Below are positions 1 through 7,214 of a stretch of 17,280 nucleotides of DNA, one piece after another. This DNA comes from RGIG3701 sp017403345. GTDB lineage: Bacteria; Planctomycetota; Planctomycetia; Pirellulales; Thermoguttaceae. Position 1 is the stretch's first letter. Each line of letters begins with the position of its first letter. The notes beneath the pieces were generated by a model, which worked only from the letters and a program-made list of their open reading frames with translations, did no database searches and was not told the origin of the DNA. The stretch covers positions 1 through 17,280 of the forward strand of contig JAFQOH010000174.1 in NCBI GenBank assembly GCA_017403345.1. Reading direction: 5' to 3'. Position numbers and translations under genes: made by a program.

Positions 1-195
1 TACCCCCAATTCCTTACCCCCAATTCCTTACCCCCAATTCCTTACCCCCAATTCCTTACCCCCAATTCCTTACCCCCAATTCCTTACCCCCAATTCCTTA
101 CCCCCAATTCCTTACCCCCAATCCACTTACCCCCAATCCACTTACCCCCAATCCACTTACCCCCAATCCACTTACCCCAATCCACTTACCCCCAG
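1..195. repeat. C-rich tandem array, 14/15-bp unit
   Basis: Eight perfect 14-bp units (TACCCCCAATTCCT) fill 1-112. Four 15-bp units (TACCCCCAATCCACT) follow at 113-172, then a 14-bp version missing one C (173-186) and a partial unit ending near 195. The array is already running at base 1, so its left end is not seen. Each unit carries a run of four or five C, giving regularly spaced G-runs on the minus strand. It ends about 5 bases before the Shine-Dalgarno sequence of the sugar kinase, so any transcript of that gene must start inside the array or cross it. Confidence 0.97.
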
Positions 196-212
196 ATTCA
201 AGGAGAAATTTC

Positions 213-1700
213 ATGAACTATCTGATCGCACACGATCTTGGGACCTCCGGCAACAAAGCGACGCTTTACTCGGCGGACGGCCGGATCATCAGCAGCCGCG
301 TTTATTCCTATGATGTCCAGATCACCAACGGCACATGGGCGGAGCAGGATCCGGAAGACTGGTGGCGGGCAGTCTGCGAGACGACGAAAGACCTGATCGC
401 AGAGATCGATCCGAAGGAAATCGCGGCCGTTTCTTTCAGCGGTCAGATGATGGGCTGCCTCTGCGTCGATGAAAAAGGTAAGCCTCTTCGCAATTCGATC
501 ATCTGGGCGGATCTGCGTTCCGTTGCGGAGGAGCAATTCGTCCGTTCCCAGATCGCAGAACGCGATTTCTACCGCATTACGGGGCATCGGATCAGTCCGG
601 CATACAGCGGTTTTAAATTTCTCTGGCTGAAAAATAATGAGCCGGAGATCTACGCAAAGACCTTCAAAACGCTCAATGCCAAAGACTTCATCATTCTGCG
701 TCTGACCGGCGCGTACGTTACCGATTTTTCCGACGCCTCCTCCACGTGTCTGATGGACCTGAACGAATTCTGCTGGTCGGAGCAGCTGCTGGAGATCTTT
801 GGTCTTGATCCCGCAAAAATGCCGGAAATGAAACGCTCCATCGACATCGCGGGGACCGTGACGGCAGAAGCTGCGCGAATGACGGGGCTTTTGGAGGGAA
901 CGCCGGTCGTCATCGGCGGCGGAGACGGCGCGTGCGCAGCGGCGGGGACCGGCTGCGTGAAGGAAGGCGTGGCGAACTGCGTGCTCGGGACCTCTTCATG
1001 GATCTCCATCACCTCGGAGAAACCGATCTTTGACGAGGGAATGACGACGTTCAATTTCGCGCACATCCTCCCCTACCAAGTCATGCCGACCGGCACGATG
1101 CAGACGGGCGGCGGCGCGCTCAGCTGGGCAGTGAACACACTTTACGAAGCCGGCGACGGACCGACCTACCAGAGGATCCAGAAAGAGCTGGCTGACTCGC
1201 CGATCGGGGCAAAAGGACTCTTTTTCCTTCCGTACCTGATCGGAGAACGCTCGCCGCGCTGGGACACAAACGCAAAAGGCACTTTCGTCGGCTTGACGAT
1301 GGAGCACAAAAAGATCGACATGATCCGCGCGGTCATGGAAGGCGTCGCGTTCAACTTCGACGTCATTCTGAAAGTCTTCAAATCTCGCATGAAGATCGAT
1401 GAACTGGTCACCATTGGAGGCGGTGCGCGGACGGATGCGTGGCTCCAAATACTCGCCGACGTCCTCGACACCACGATGGTGAAGCCGAACTATCTGGAAG
1501 AAGCTACCTCCATGGGGGCGGCCATCACAGGCGGAGTGGGCGTCGGGATCTTTGAAGACTTTCACGTCATCTCCAAATTCCTGCGTCCTGAAGAAAAATT
1601 CGCGCCCAACGCGGAAAATGTTGCTTTCTACGCCTCGAAAAAACCGATTTTCGACGACTGCTATTTCGCATTGAAAGATGTTTTCGCAAAAATGCGCTGA
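213..1700 (+). CDS. xylB: FGGY-family carbohydrate kinase, xylulokinase-like
   Basis: Predicted cytoplasmic sugar kinase of 495 aa, the usual xylulokinase length (about 485-500). It would phosphorylate D-xylulose or a related ketose with ATP to feed the pentose phosphate pathway. Seen: the N-terminal phosphate loop DLGTSGNK (8-15), WAEQDPEDWW (42-51) typical of xylulokinases, SGQMMG (76-81), GGGDGACAA (235-243) with the probable catalytic base D238, LGTSSW (258-263), LPYLIGERSP (339-348), and the C-terminal nucleotide-binding GGGAR (402-406). The start is set by AAGGAG at 200-205, seven bases before the ATG. One oddity: E. coli XylB has SGQMHG, whose His lies in the sugar site, and here it is Met, so the substrate may not be xylulose. 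The kinase assignment is firm; the xylB symbol is a best guess. A secreted glycoside hydrolase follows on the same strand. Confidence 0.85.
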   Translation: MNYLIAHDLGTSGNKATLYSADGRIISSRVYSYDVQITNGTWAEQDPEDWWRAVCETTKDLIAEIDPKEIAAVSFSGQMMGCLCVDEKGKPLRNSIIWADLRSVAEEQFVRSQIAERDFYRITGHRISPAYSGFKFLWLKNNEPEIYAKTFKTLNAKDFIILRLTGAYVTDFSDASSTCLMDLNEFCWSEQLLEIFGLDPAKMPEMKRSIDIAGTVTAEAARMTGLLEGTPVVIGGGDGACAAAGTGCVKEGVANCVLGTSSWISITSEKPIFDEGMTTFNFAHILPYQVMPTGTMQTGGGALSWAVNTLYEAGDGPTYQRIQKELADSPIGAKGLFFLPYLIGERSPRWDTNAKGTFVGLTMEHKKIDMIRAVMEGVAFNFDVILKVFKSRMKIDELVTIGGGARTDAWLQILADVLDTTMVKPNYLEEATSMGAAITGGVGVGIFEDFHVISKFLRPEEKFAPNAENVAFYASKKPIFDDCYFALKDVFAKMR

Positions 1701-1747
1701 ACGCGTTTGGAAATTTCCGTGAAACCTGACACGAATTTCACGAAAAA

Positions 1748-1905
1748 AACAGAGGGATCCCTGAAAGTCACTGAAAGGGAACACGAAAAGCTCGAAAAAA
1801 CACGAAACTCACAAAATTGATTTTAAAAATTTTAAAATTCATTCGCGAGATCCGTTTCTTTTGTGCTTTTCGTGTTTAAATTTCAGGGTTTCTCCGTGTC
1901 TCTTC
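1748..1905. repeat. Long imperfect palindrome, dispersed copy A
   Basis: This fills most of the gap between the kinase and the glycoside hydrolase. The left arm holds CCCTGAAA and ACACGAAAAGC (about 1759-1791). The right arm, read on the other strand, holds the same CCCTGAAA and ACACGAAAAGC in the same order (about 1863-1888). The centre (about 1820-1840) is A/T-only, TTTTAAAAATTTTAAAA. A second copy with the same order of motifs lies at about 9250-9425, and the left-arm 17-mer GAAAGGGAACACGAAAA recurs at 17139-17155. No open frame or transposase is associated. It could be a non-autonomous mobile palindrome or a family of bidirectional terminators; exact ends are uncertain. Confidence 0.75.
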
Positions 1906-1995
1906 GGTTGCTTCAGTAGTTAAAATTGCGAGATGAACAGGAATTCCGTTCCGGATAAACCGCAAAAATTTTCCCCAATTAAGGAGAGCTTCGTC

Positions 1996-3525
1996 ATGAA
2001 AATGCAATTCCTGCCGTTTTTGGGTCTTCTGGTACTTCTTTTTACGTTTTCTTCCGTACCGGTTTCCGCTCAGATGCTGGACCGTACGGATTCGCGGGCG
2101 CAGACGACATTTTCGCCCGGGTCGTGGAAAACGTGGAAAAAGCTGGGAACAGTGCGTCCTCGGCCGGTCAGTGAGCTGAAAGTCGGACAGAATTTGGCGC
2201 TTGGGTGCGAAACGCTGGACCGCGATTACATTTACTGGGAGACGTACCGAGACTACGTCGCGCCGCTGGGGATCCGGAAGATCCGGCTTCAAGCAGGCTG
2301 GGCAAAGACCGAGCAGAAACCAGGCGAGTACGATTTCGCGTGGCTCGATGCCGTCATCGACGACGCTCTGGCACAGGGACTTGAGATCTGGCTGGAGACT
2401 GACTACGGCAACCCGATCTACCCGGGGGGCGGTGATTGGGATCTCGGCGCGGGTTTCCCCGTTTCGGAAGAGGGCTTAGCTGCGTGGGACCGGTGGATCG
2501 AGCAGCTGGCGCTTCGGTATCGAGGGAAGGTCCGCGATTGGGCAATGTGGAATGAGCCGGACATTTCAGGCGTTTACGCGCATGGCAAAAAGAAAACTCC
2601 GGAAGAGATCGCCCAGTTCAACATTCGGACCGCTGAAATCATCAAGCGCATCATTCCCGATGCGCGCATCGGCGCACTTTCTCTCGCAACGAACAATCCA
2701 AAATTCACGAAAGCGTGCCTCGACGTCTTTCAGCGTGAAGGAAAAATGGAACTCTTCACGTGGCTCATCTACCACGGATACGCCCTCAATCCGGATACGT
2801 CCTACGAAAACGTGCAGGCTCTCCAGAAATTGGTAGACTCCTACCCGCACCGTCTGATCCTCTGGCAGGGCGAGAACGGCTGCCCGTCGGAAGTTGCGCA
2901 CAAATTCGCGCTCTCGCATCATCCGTGGAGCGAACTGACACAGGCCAAATGGGACGCACGCAGAATGCTCGGCGACTTGGGACACGACGTCGTTTCGTCG
3001 ATCTTCACCATTTGCGATTTCGACCACAAAGGGCGCGAGATCAATCGGAAAGGTCTTCTGAAGATCAACGACAAAAAAACGCTGGCAAAAGTGAAGCTCG
3101 CGTACTACACGGTCCAGAACATCGCGTCGCTTTTCGACCAGACTCTCACGCGGCAGAAAGAGTTTCCGTGCACTTTCACCGAGCTCGAACCGGAAAAAGC
3201 TGCGTTGAGCCCAGAAGAGGCGAAAATGGCAAATGGGATCCCCTCCGTCACCTGGTTCGCTTTCCGTGATGCGGAACGGGGAGAAGATCTGCTCGTCTTC
3301 TGGGACGGACGCCGGATCCCCTCGGAATCGAATGAACTTCGCCGTGTTCAGGTCACGCTTCCAGGCAAAAATCTGAAAGAGCCGGTCCTCGTGGACGTGG
3401 TTTCGGGACGGATCTACGAAGTTCCGCGGGAAACCATGACGCGCACCGGCGACACGCTGACCATCCGCGAGATCCCGGTCTATGACGCACCGCTGATCCT
3501 GACGGAAAAGCAAAGAGTCCGTTAA
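1996..3525 (+). CDS. Secreted clan GH-A glycoside hydrolase (GH39-like)
   Basis: Predicted exported glycosidase of 509 aa. An in-frame ATG exists at 1933, but the ATG at 1996 has AAGGAG at 1981-1986 and begins a clean signal peptide (MKMQFLPFLGLLVLLFTFSS, then a VSAQ cleavage-like end near residue 26), so 1996 is chosen. The body reads as a TIM barrel: KIRLQAGWAKTEQKPGEYDF (about 95-114) is typical of GH39/GH5-type enzymes, MWNEPD carries the probable acid/base E187, and LWQGENG the probable nucleophile E293. From about residue 380 the sequence looks like a beta-rich C-terminal domain. The family (GH39 or an unclassified relative) and the substrate cannot be fixed from sequence alone. Lying between a sugar kinase and a DUF4838 protein, it probably acts on plant or host glycans outside the cytoplasm. 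Confidence 0.82.
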   Translation: MKMQFLPFLGLLVLLFTFSSVPVSAQMLDRTDSRAQTTFSPGSWKTWKKLGTVRPRPVSELKVGQNLALGCETLDRDYIYWETYRDYVAPLGIRKIRLQAGWAKTEQKPGEYDFAWLDAVIDDALAQGLEIWLETDYGNPIYPGGGDWDLGAGFPVSEEGLAAWDRWIEQLALRYRGKVRDWAMWNEPDISGVYAHGKKKTPEEIAQFNIRTAEIIKRIIPDARIGALSLATNNPKFTKACLDVFQREGKMELFTWLIYHGYALNPDTSYENVQALQKLVDSYPHRLILWQGENGCPSEVAHKFALSHHPWSELTQAKWDARRMLGDLGHDVVSSIFTICDFDHKGREINRKGLLKINDKKTLAKVKLAYYTVQNIASLFDQTLTRQKEFPCTFTELEPEKAALSPEEAKMANGIPSVTWFAFRDAERGEDLLVFWDGRRIPSESNELRRVQVTLPGKNLKEPVLVDVVSGRIYEVPRETMTRTGDTLTIREIPVYDAPLILTEKQRVR

Positions 3526-3846
3526 AATGGAGCGCATCACGAAGCGTTTTTCCTAAATTTCCCCTCCCCCTGTTTCCCCCGTTTTCCATTTCGCGAACTT
3601 CCCATTTTACCACTTTTTTCATTTTAGAGAGAGCGCGATAGAGTTTTTTAATGCGGCCGGAACCATGGGGAGATCTGCGGATCATGAAATTTGCACCAAT
3701 AAACATTTGGGGAACGAAGGAAGAGCACGTAATGTGCGGCGAATTCGTGAAGCCGTTCGCAAAGGCAGCACGCCAAACAAATGATGAATGAAAATCAAAC
3801 AAAATTTAATTTACCCCGCCATTTTCATTAAAACCAAGGAGAGATC
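3526..3846. other. Intergenic region with a short open island
   Basis: The first part (3550-3630) is pyrimidine-rich, with C-runs that give three close G-runs on the minus strand. After it lies an island open in more than one frame: ATG 3665 to TGA 3784 would give 39 aa (starting MGRSADHEICTNK), and ATG 3684 to TGA 3791 would give 35 aa (starting MKFAPINIWGTKEE). Neither has a well-placed Shine-Dalgarno sequence or a product I recognise, so no gene is called. The stretch before 3836 is A/T-rich, and AAGGAG at 3836-3841 serves the next gene. No convincing promoter was identified. Confidence 0.5.
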
Positions 3847-6288
3847 ATGAAATTTAAATCATTTTTGGTGCTGGGGACGCTCGCAGGAGCGTTTCTGGCT
3901 GCGGCGTCGTTTTGGACGGCAGAAGTCAAGGCGCAAGAGCTGAAATTGGCCGCGGACGGGAAGAGTCCGTACCGGATCGTTCTCGCGGACGGCGCGTCTG
4001 CTGTGGATGGGAACGCTGCCAGGGAATTTCAGCTTTACTTTGAGCAGATCACCGGCGCGAAACTCCCGATCGTGAAGGAAAGCGAGCTCGACGGCCAAGC
4101 AGGTCCGTGCGTGTTCGTCGGGACTTCCGAAACGGCGAAAAAGGAGTTTCCGGAGCTTGCCGAGATCGATTTCCGTGAGGACGAGATCTTCATGAAAAGC
4201 GACGCGGATGGAAACCTCGTTCTGACGGGCGACACTCGGCGCGGGGCGCTTTACGCCGTCGTGACGTTCCTGGAAGAGGAACTCGGCTGCCGATGGTGGA
4301 CGTCGACCGAGAGCACGATCCCGCACAAACCGACGCTGACGGTACGCGCGCAGGATCACCGTTTCGCCCCGCCGATGGTCTACCGGGAAGCGTACTATCG
4401 CGACGCATTCGAGGAGAAATTCGCGGTCCACTGCAAGGTGAACGGAAACATGGCGCGCGTCTCGGAAGAGTGGGGCGGAAAAAATCGCTTCGTCTTCTTC
4501 GTGCACTCCTTCTACCCGCTCATTCCGCCGACCAAATACTTCAAAGACCATCCGGAATGGTTCTGCGAGATCGACGGAGTCCGCAAGGTCGGCATCCCGA
4601 GCTGGAGCGGACCGGGGAGCGCGTACGAGGAGTTCGTCAAGACTCTCAAGCCGGAGCAGATCCACGAGAGCGGAACGCAGCTTTGTCTTGCGAATGACGA
4701 AATGCGTGCGGAGCTGACGAAAAACGCGCTTGAGCATTTGCGGAAGAATCCGGGCGCGAAATTCATCTCGATCAGCCAGAACGACTGGCGCGGGTACTGC
4801 ACATGCGAAAAATGCCGCGCGATCGACGAAGCGAATGAGAGTCCTGCCGGCTCCCTCATCACGTTCGTGAACAAAGTGGCGGAAGACATCGAGAAAGAGT
4901 TCCCGGACGTTTTCGTCGAAACGCTCGCGTACCAGTACACGCGGAAACCTCCGAAGCTCGTGAAACCGCGAAAAAACGTGGTGGTCCGCCTCTGCACGAT
5001 CGAGTGCTCTTTCCTTCAGCCTCTGGAAACGGGTGAGCTGAACAGCACGCTCGCGGACGACATTCGCGGGTGGAGCGCCATCGCGCCGCAGCTTTTCGTC
5101 TGGAATTACATTACGAATTTCACGAACTACATTCTGCCGCATCCGAACATGCGCTGCCTCGCGCCGGACATCCGTTTCTTCGTGAAAAACAAAACGATCG
5201 GACTCTTCAACCAAGGGGACGCGCACACGACGTGCGGAGACTTCGTCTCGGCAAGAAACTGGGTCGTGGCACATCTGCTCTGGGACCCGGATCGGGATGA
5301 GAAGGCTCTCTGGAAGGAGTTTTTCACGAACTACTATGGACCGGCAGGCGAACCGCTTCTTGAGTATCTGGACGTGATCCACGATCGGGCGGATACGACG
5401 GGATTCAATCTTCGGTGCTATCTTGAAAACACGCGGGGCTGGCTCGATGCCGAGACGATCCTGAAGGCAACACCGCTGACCGAAAAAGCCCGCGCGGCAG
5501 TCAAAGACGATCCCGTCCTGGCTCTGCGCGTGGAGAAAGCGCTCGTAGCGTACGATTTCAACTGGCTCCAGCGGTGGCACGAGATGAACTTTTACTGCAA
5601 AGTGAACGGCATTCCGTTCCCGGGACCGAAAGATCCGCGTGCGGCGGCGGAGAAATTCTGCGCGTTCCTTGAAGAGCAGGGAAGCACGCACTACCGCGAA
5701 TCGCTCCGCGGGCAGCCGTGGGCGGATCTTCGCAGTAAGCTCATCGGATCTTTCCCGACTACTCCGGCTGCGAAACCGGACATGAATGCCGTCCTTCCGG
5801 AGCAGGAAACTTCGGGAAAAGCGGCTCCGGATTGGGATTCGGTCCTCTGGATCGATTTCCAGGATGCGATGATGCGGATCGGCGGGCGTGAAAAAGGCTG
5901 GGGCGAGTGGGTAGACGACCCGAAGGCGTCGGACGGCCGTGCGATCCGGATGCCGGGCTGGCATTTTGAGTGGGCGGCTTCCTGTCCGTTCCCGCCGGGA
6001 CTGGACCTGAAAAACGGCAAGAAATGGCGCGTTTACGGTGCCGTGCGCTGCGAAGCGTCCACCGAGGAAGGCTCGGCCATGACCTGCGGCATCTACGACT
6101 GGAAGGAGAAAAAGAGCGTTTCCCATCGGAATTTAAGCGTAAAGGCGATCCAGGGGGAAACTTACCGGCTGGTCGATCTCGGAGCACACGCGCTGACCGA
6201 CACGATGTACATCTGGTTTGCGCCGCCGAAACGTGACGGCGAAGTCCAGAATGTCTACGTCGACCGATTCTTCCTCGTGGAAGAATGA
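3847..6288 (+). CDS. Secreted DUF4838 domain protein
   Basis: Predicted exported protein of 813 aa. The N-terminus (MKFKSFLVLGTLAGAFLAAA, ending VKAQ at residue 30) is a signal peptide. Residues about 31-165 resemble the N-terminal alpha/beta domain found in front of GH20/GH67-type barrels, including GDTRRGALYAVVTFLEEELG (128-147). The central DUF4838 region (about 175-600) has SQNDW (310-314) followed by CTCEKC (318-323), a Cys cluster characteristic of the family. Residues about 660-813 look like a beta-sandwich, possibly carbohydrate-binding. DUF4838 proteins are common in polysaccharide-degrading bacteria, but I know of no settled activity for them, so a glycan-processing role is inference. 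AAGGAG at 3836-3841 fixes the start. The gene follows the glycoside hydrolase by about 320 bases, so co-transcription is uncertain. Confidence 0.88.
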   Translation: MKFKSFLVLGTLAGAFLAAASFWTAEVKAQELKLAADGKSPYRIVLADGASAVDGNAAREFQLYFEQITGAKLPIVKESELDGQAGPCVFVGTSETAKKEFPELAEIDFREDEIFMKSDADGNLVLTGDTRRGALYAVVTFLEEELGCRWWTSTESTIPHKPTLTVRAQDHRFAPPMVYREAYYRDAFEEKFAVHCKVNGNMARVSEEWGGKNRFVFFVHSFYPLIPPTKYFKDHPEWFCEIDGVRKVGIPSWSGPGSAYEEFVKTLKPEQIHESGTQLCLANDEMRAELTKNALEHLRKNPGAKFISISQNDWRGYCTCEKCRAIDEANESPAGSLITFVNKVAEDIEKEFPDVFVETLAYQYTRKPPKLVKPRKNVVVRLCTIECSFLQPLETGELNSTLADDIRGWSAIAPQLFVWNYITNFTNYILPHPNMRCLAPDIRFFVKNKTIGLFNQGDAHTTCGDFVSARNWVVAHLLWDPDRDEKALWKEFFTNYYGPAGEPLLEYLDVIHDRADTTGFNLRCYLENTRGWLDAETILKATPLTEKARAAVKDDPVLALRVEKALVAYDFNWLQRWHEMNFYCKVNGIPFPGPKDPRAAAEKFCAFLEEQGSTHYRESLRGQPWADLRSKLIGSFPTTPAAKPDMNAVLPEQETSGKAAPDWDSVLWIDFQDAMMRIGGREKGWGEWVDDPKASDGRAIRMPGWHFEWAASCPFPPGLDLKNGKKWRVYGAVRCEASTEEGSAMTCGIYDWKEKKSVSHRNLSVKAIQGETYRLVDLGAHALTDTMYIWFAPPKRDGEVQNVYVDRFFLVEE

Positions 6289-6290
6289 GC

Positions 6291-6330
6291 CGAAATGCAC
6301 GGAAATGCACGGAAATGCACGAAAATGACC
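6291..6330. repeat. 10-bp tandem repeat after the DUF4838 gene
   Basis: Three near-identical copies (CGAAATGCAC, GGAAATGCAC, GGAAATGCAC) plus a degenerate fourth (GAAAATGACC) start two bases after the stop codon. They run straight into the terminator-like hairpin. Confidence 0.9.
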
Positions 6331-6331
6331 A

Positions 6332-6385
6332 GAGGAGACGGCGCGACACGGTGTGTGTGCTGTGGTGCGCCGTCCTCACTTTTTT
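6332..6385 (+). terminator. Rho-independent terminator-like hairpin
   Basis: GAGG (6332-6335) and ACGGCGC (6338-6344) pair with GCGCCGT (6367-6373) and CCTC (6374-6377), with a two-base bulge on the left arm. Six T follow at 6380-6385. This should end transcription of the DUF4838 gene. It stands only about 55 bases before the next start codon, so the next gene either has a very compact promoter or depends on read-through. Confidence 0.75.
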
Positions 6386-6439
6386 CAGTTTTTCAGGATC
6401 GATCGAAAGAGTTTTTCAGAAAAAATCACAGGTGAAAAC

Positions 6440-7126
6440 ATGAAACTCCAGTTTTTAGGACACAATGCGTGGTCCGTGACGGCAAACGGCGGATACAGGA
6501 TCCTCATCGACCCCTTCCTCGCACAGAATCCCGCTGCCTCGTGCGGCCCGGAAGAGGTTGAAGCGGATCTCATCCTCGTTTCCCACGGCCACGGCGACCA
6601 TTTCGGCGACACGCTCCAAATCGCAAAACGGACCGGCGCGACCGTCGCGGCAATCGCGGAGATCGCAGGGTACGTGAGGCAGCACGGCATCCAAAACACG
6701 CTCGCGATGAACCTCGGCGGCGGCGCAGACTTCCCGTTCGGGCGCGTTCAGATGGTCCCGGCACTCCATTCCTCGACACTTCCGGATGGCACTCCGGGAG
6801 GAAATTCCGCCGGCTTCCTGCTGACGCTCAAAGAGGGAAAGACTCTCTATTTTGCGTGCGACACAGCACTCTTCGGCGACATGACGCTCTTGAGAAAACG
6901 CGGGATCGACTTTGCGATGCTCCCCATCGGCGACCTTTTCACCATGGGACCGGACGACGCACTCGAAGCGGTGAAACTCCTGAAACCCAGGTACGCGATC
7001 CCGTGCCATTTCAGCACCTGGCCCCCGATCTCACAGGATCCCGAAGCGTGGAAACTCCGCGTCGAATCGGAGACCGACACGAAAGTCCGCATCCTCACAC
7101 CCGGTGAGTTCCTGGAGACAGACTGA
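6440..7126 (+). CDS. UPF0173-family metal-dependent hydrolase (metallo-beta-lactamase fold)
   Basis: Predicted cytoplasmic metallo-hydrolase of 228 aa, matching the compact UPF0173 family (about 225-230 aa). Seen: the metal motif SHGHGDH (48-54), then H110 in VPALHSS, D141 in YFACDTALFGDM, and H190 in IPCHFSTWP near the C-terminus, the expected ligand order for this fold. MLPIGDLFTMGPDDA (160-174) is also characteristic of the family. The frame is open from 6353, but those first 29 codons overlap the terminator hairpin and look non-coding. The ATG at 6440 begins the usual family N-terminus (MKLQFLGHNAW) and has AGGTG a few bases upstream. The natural substrate of the family is not known to me. 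No signal peptide is seen. Confidence 0.88.
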   Translation: MKLQFLGHNAWSVTANGGYRILIDPFLAQNPAASCGPEEVEADLILVSHGHGDHFGDTLQIAKRTGATVAAIAEIAGYVRQHGIQNTLAMNLGGGADFPFGRVQMVPALHSSTLPDGTPGGNSAGFLLTLKEGKTLYFACDTALFGDMTLLRKRGIDFAMLPIGDLFTMGPDDALEAVKLLKPRYAIPCHFSTWPPISQDPEAWKLRVESETDTKVRILTPGEFLETD

Positions 7127-7151
7127 CCGAAAAACGGCACGTAATTTCAGT

Positions 7152-7212
7152 TCACGAACACAAAATTTGCCGTCACGAACACGAAATTTGCCGTCACGAA
7201 CACAAAATTTAC
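7152..7212. repeat. 21-bp tandem repeat, about 2.9 copies
   Basis: Copies start at 7152, 7173 and 7194, each with the core TCACGAACAC(A/G)AAATTT; the first two end in GCCG. They fill the 88-base gap between the converging UPF0173 and beta-lactamase-fold genes. The CACGAACACAAAA motif resembles the arms of the long palindromes at 1748 and 9250. No clear T-tailed hairpin was found here. Confidence 0.92.
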
Positions 7213-7214
7213 TA

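Noticed and set aside
1..195. CRISPR array
   Set aside because: Units are contiguous 14/15-bp repeats without unique spacers, and no cas genes are present.
3559..3590. Minus-strand G-quadruplex from the C-runs after the glycoside hydrolase gene
   Set aside because: Only three strong G-runs are close together; a four-run, three-tetrad structure is not clearly possible.
3859..6126. 755-codon open frame antisense to the DUF4838 gene
   Set aside because: It is Arg-rich with no domain logic. It is a shadow of a GC-rich gene whose sense frame has a signal peptide, family motifs and a ribosome binding site.
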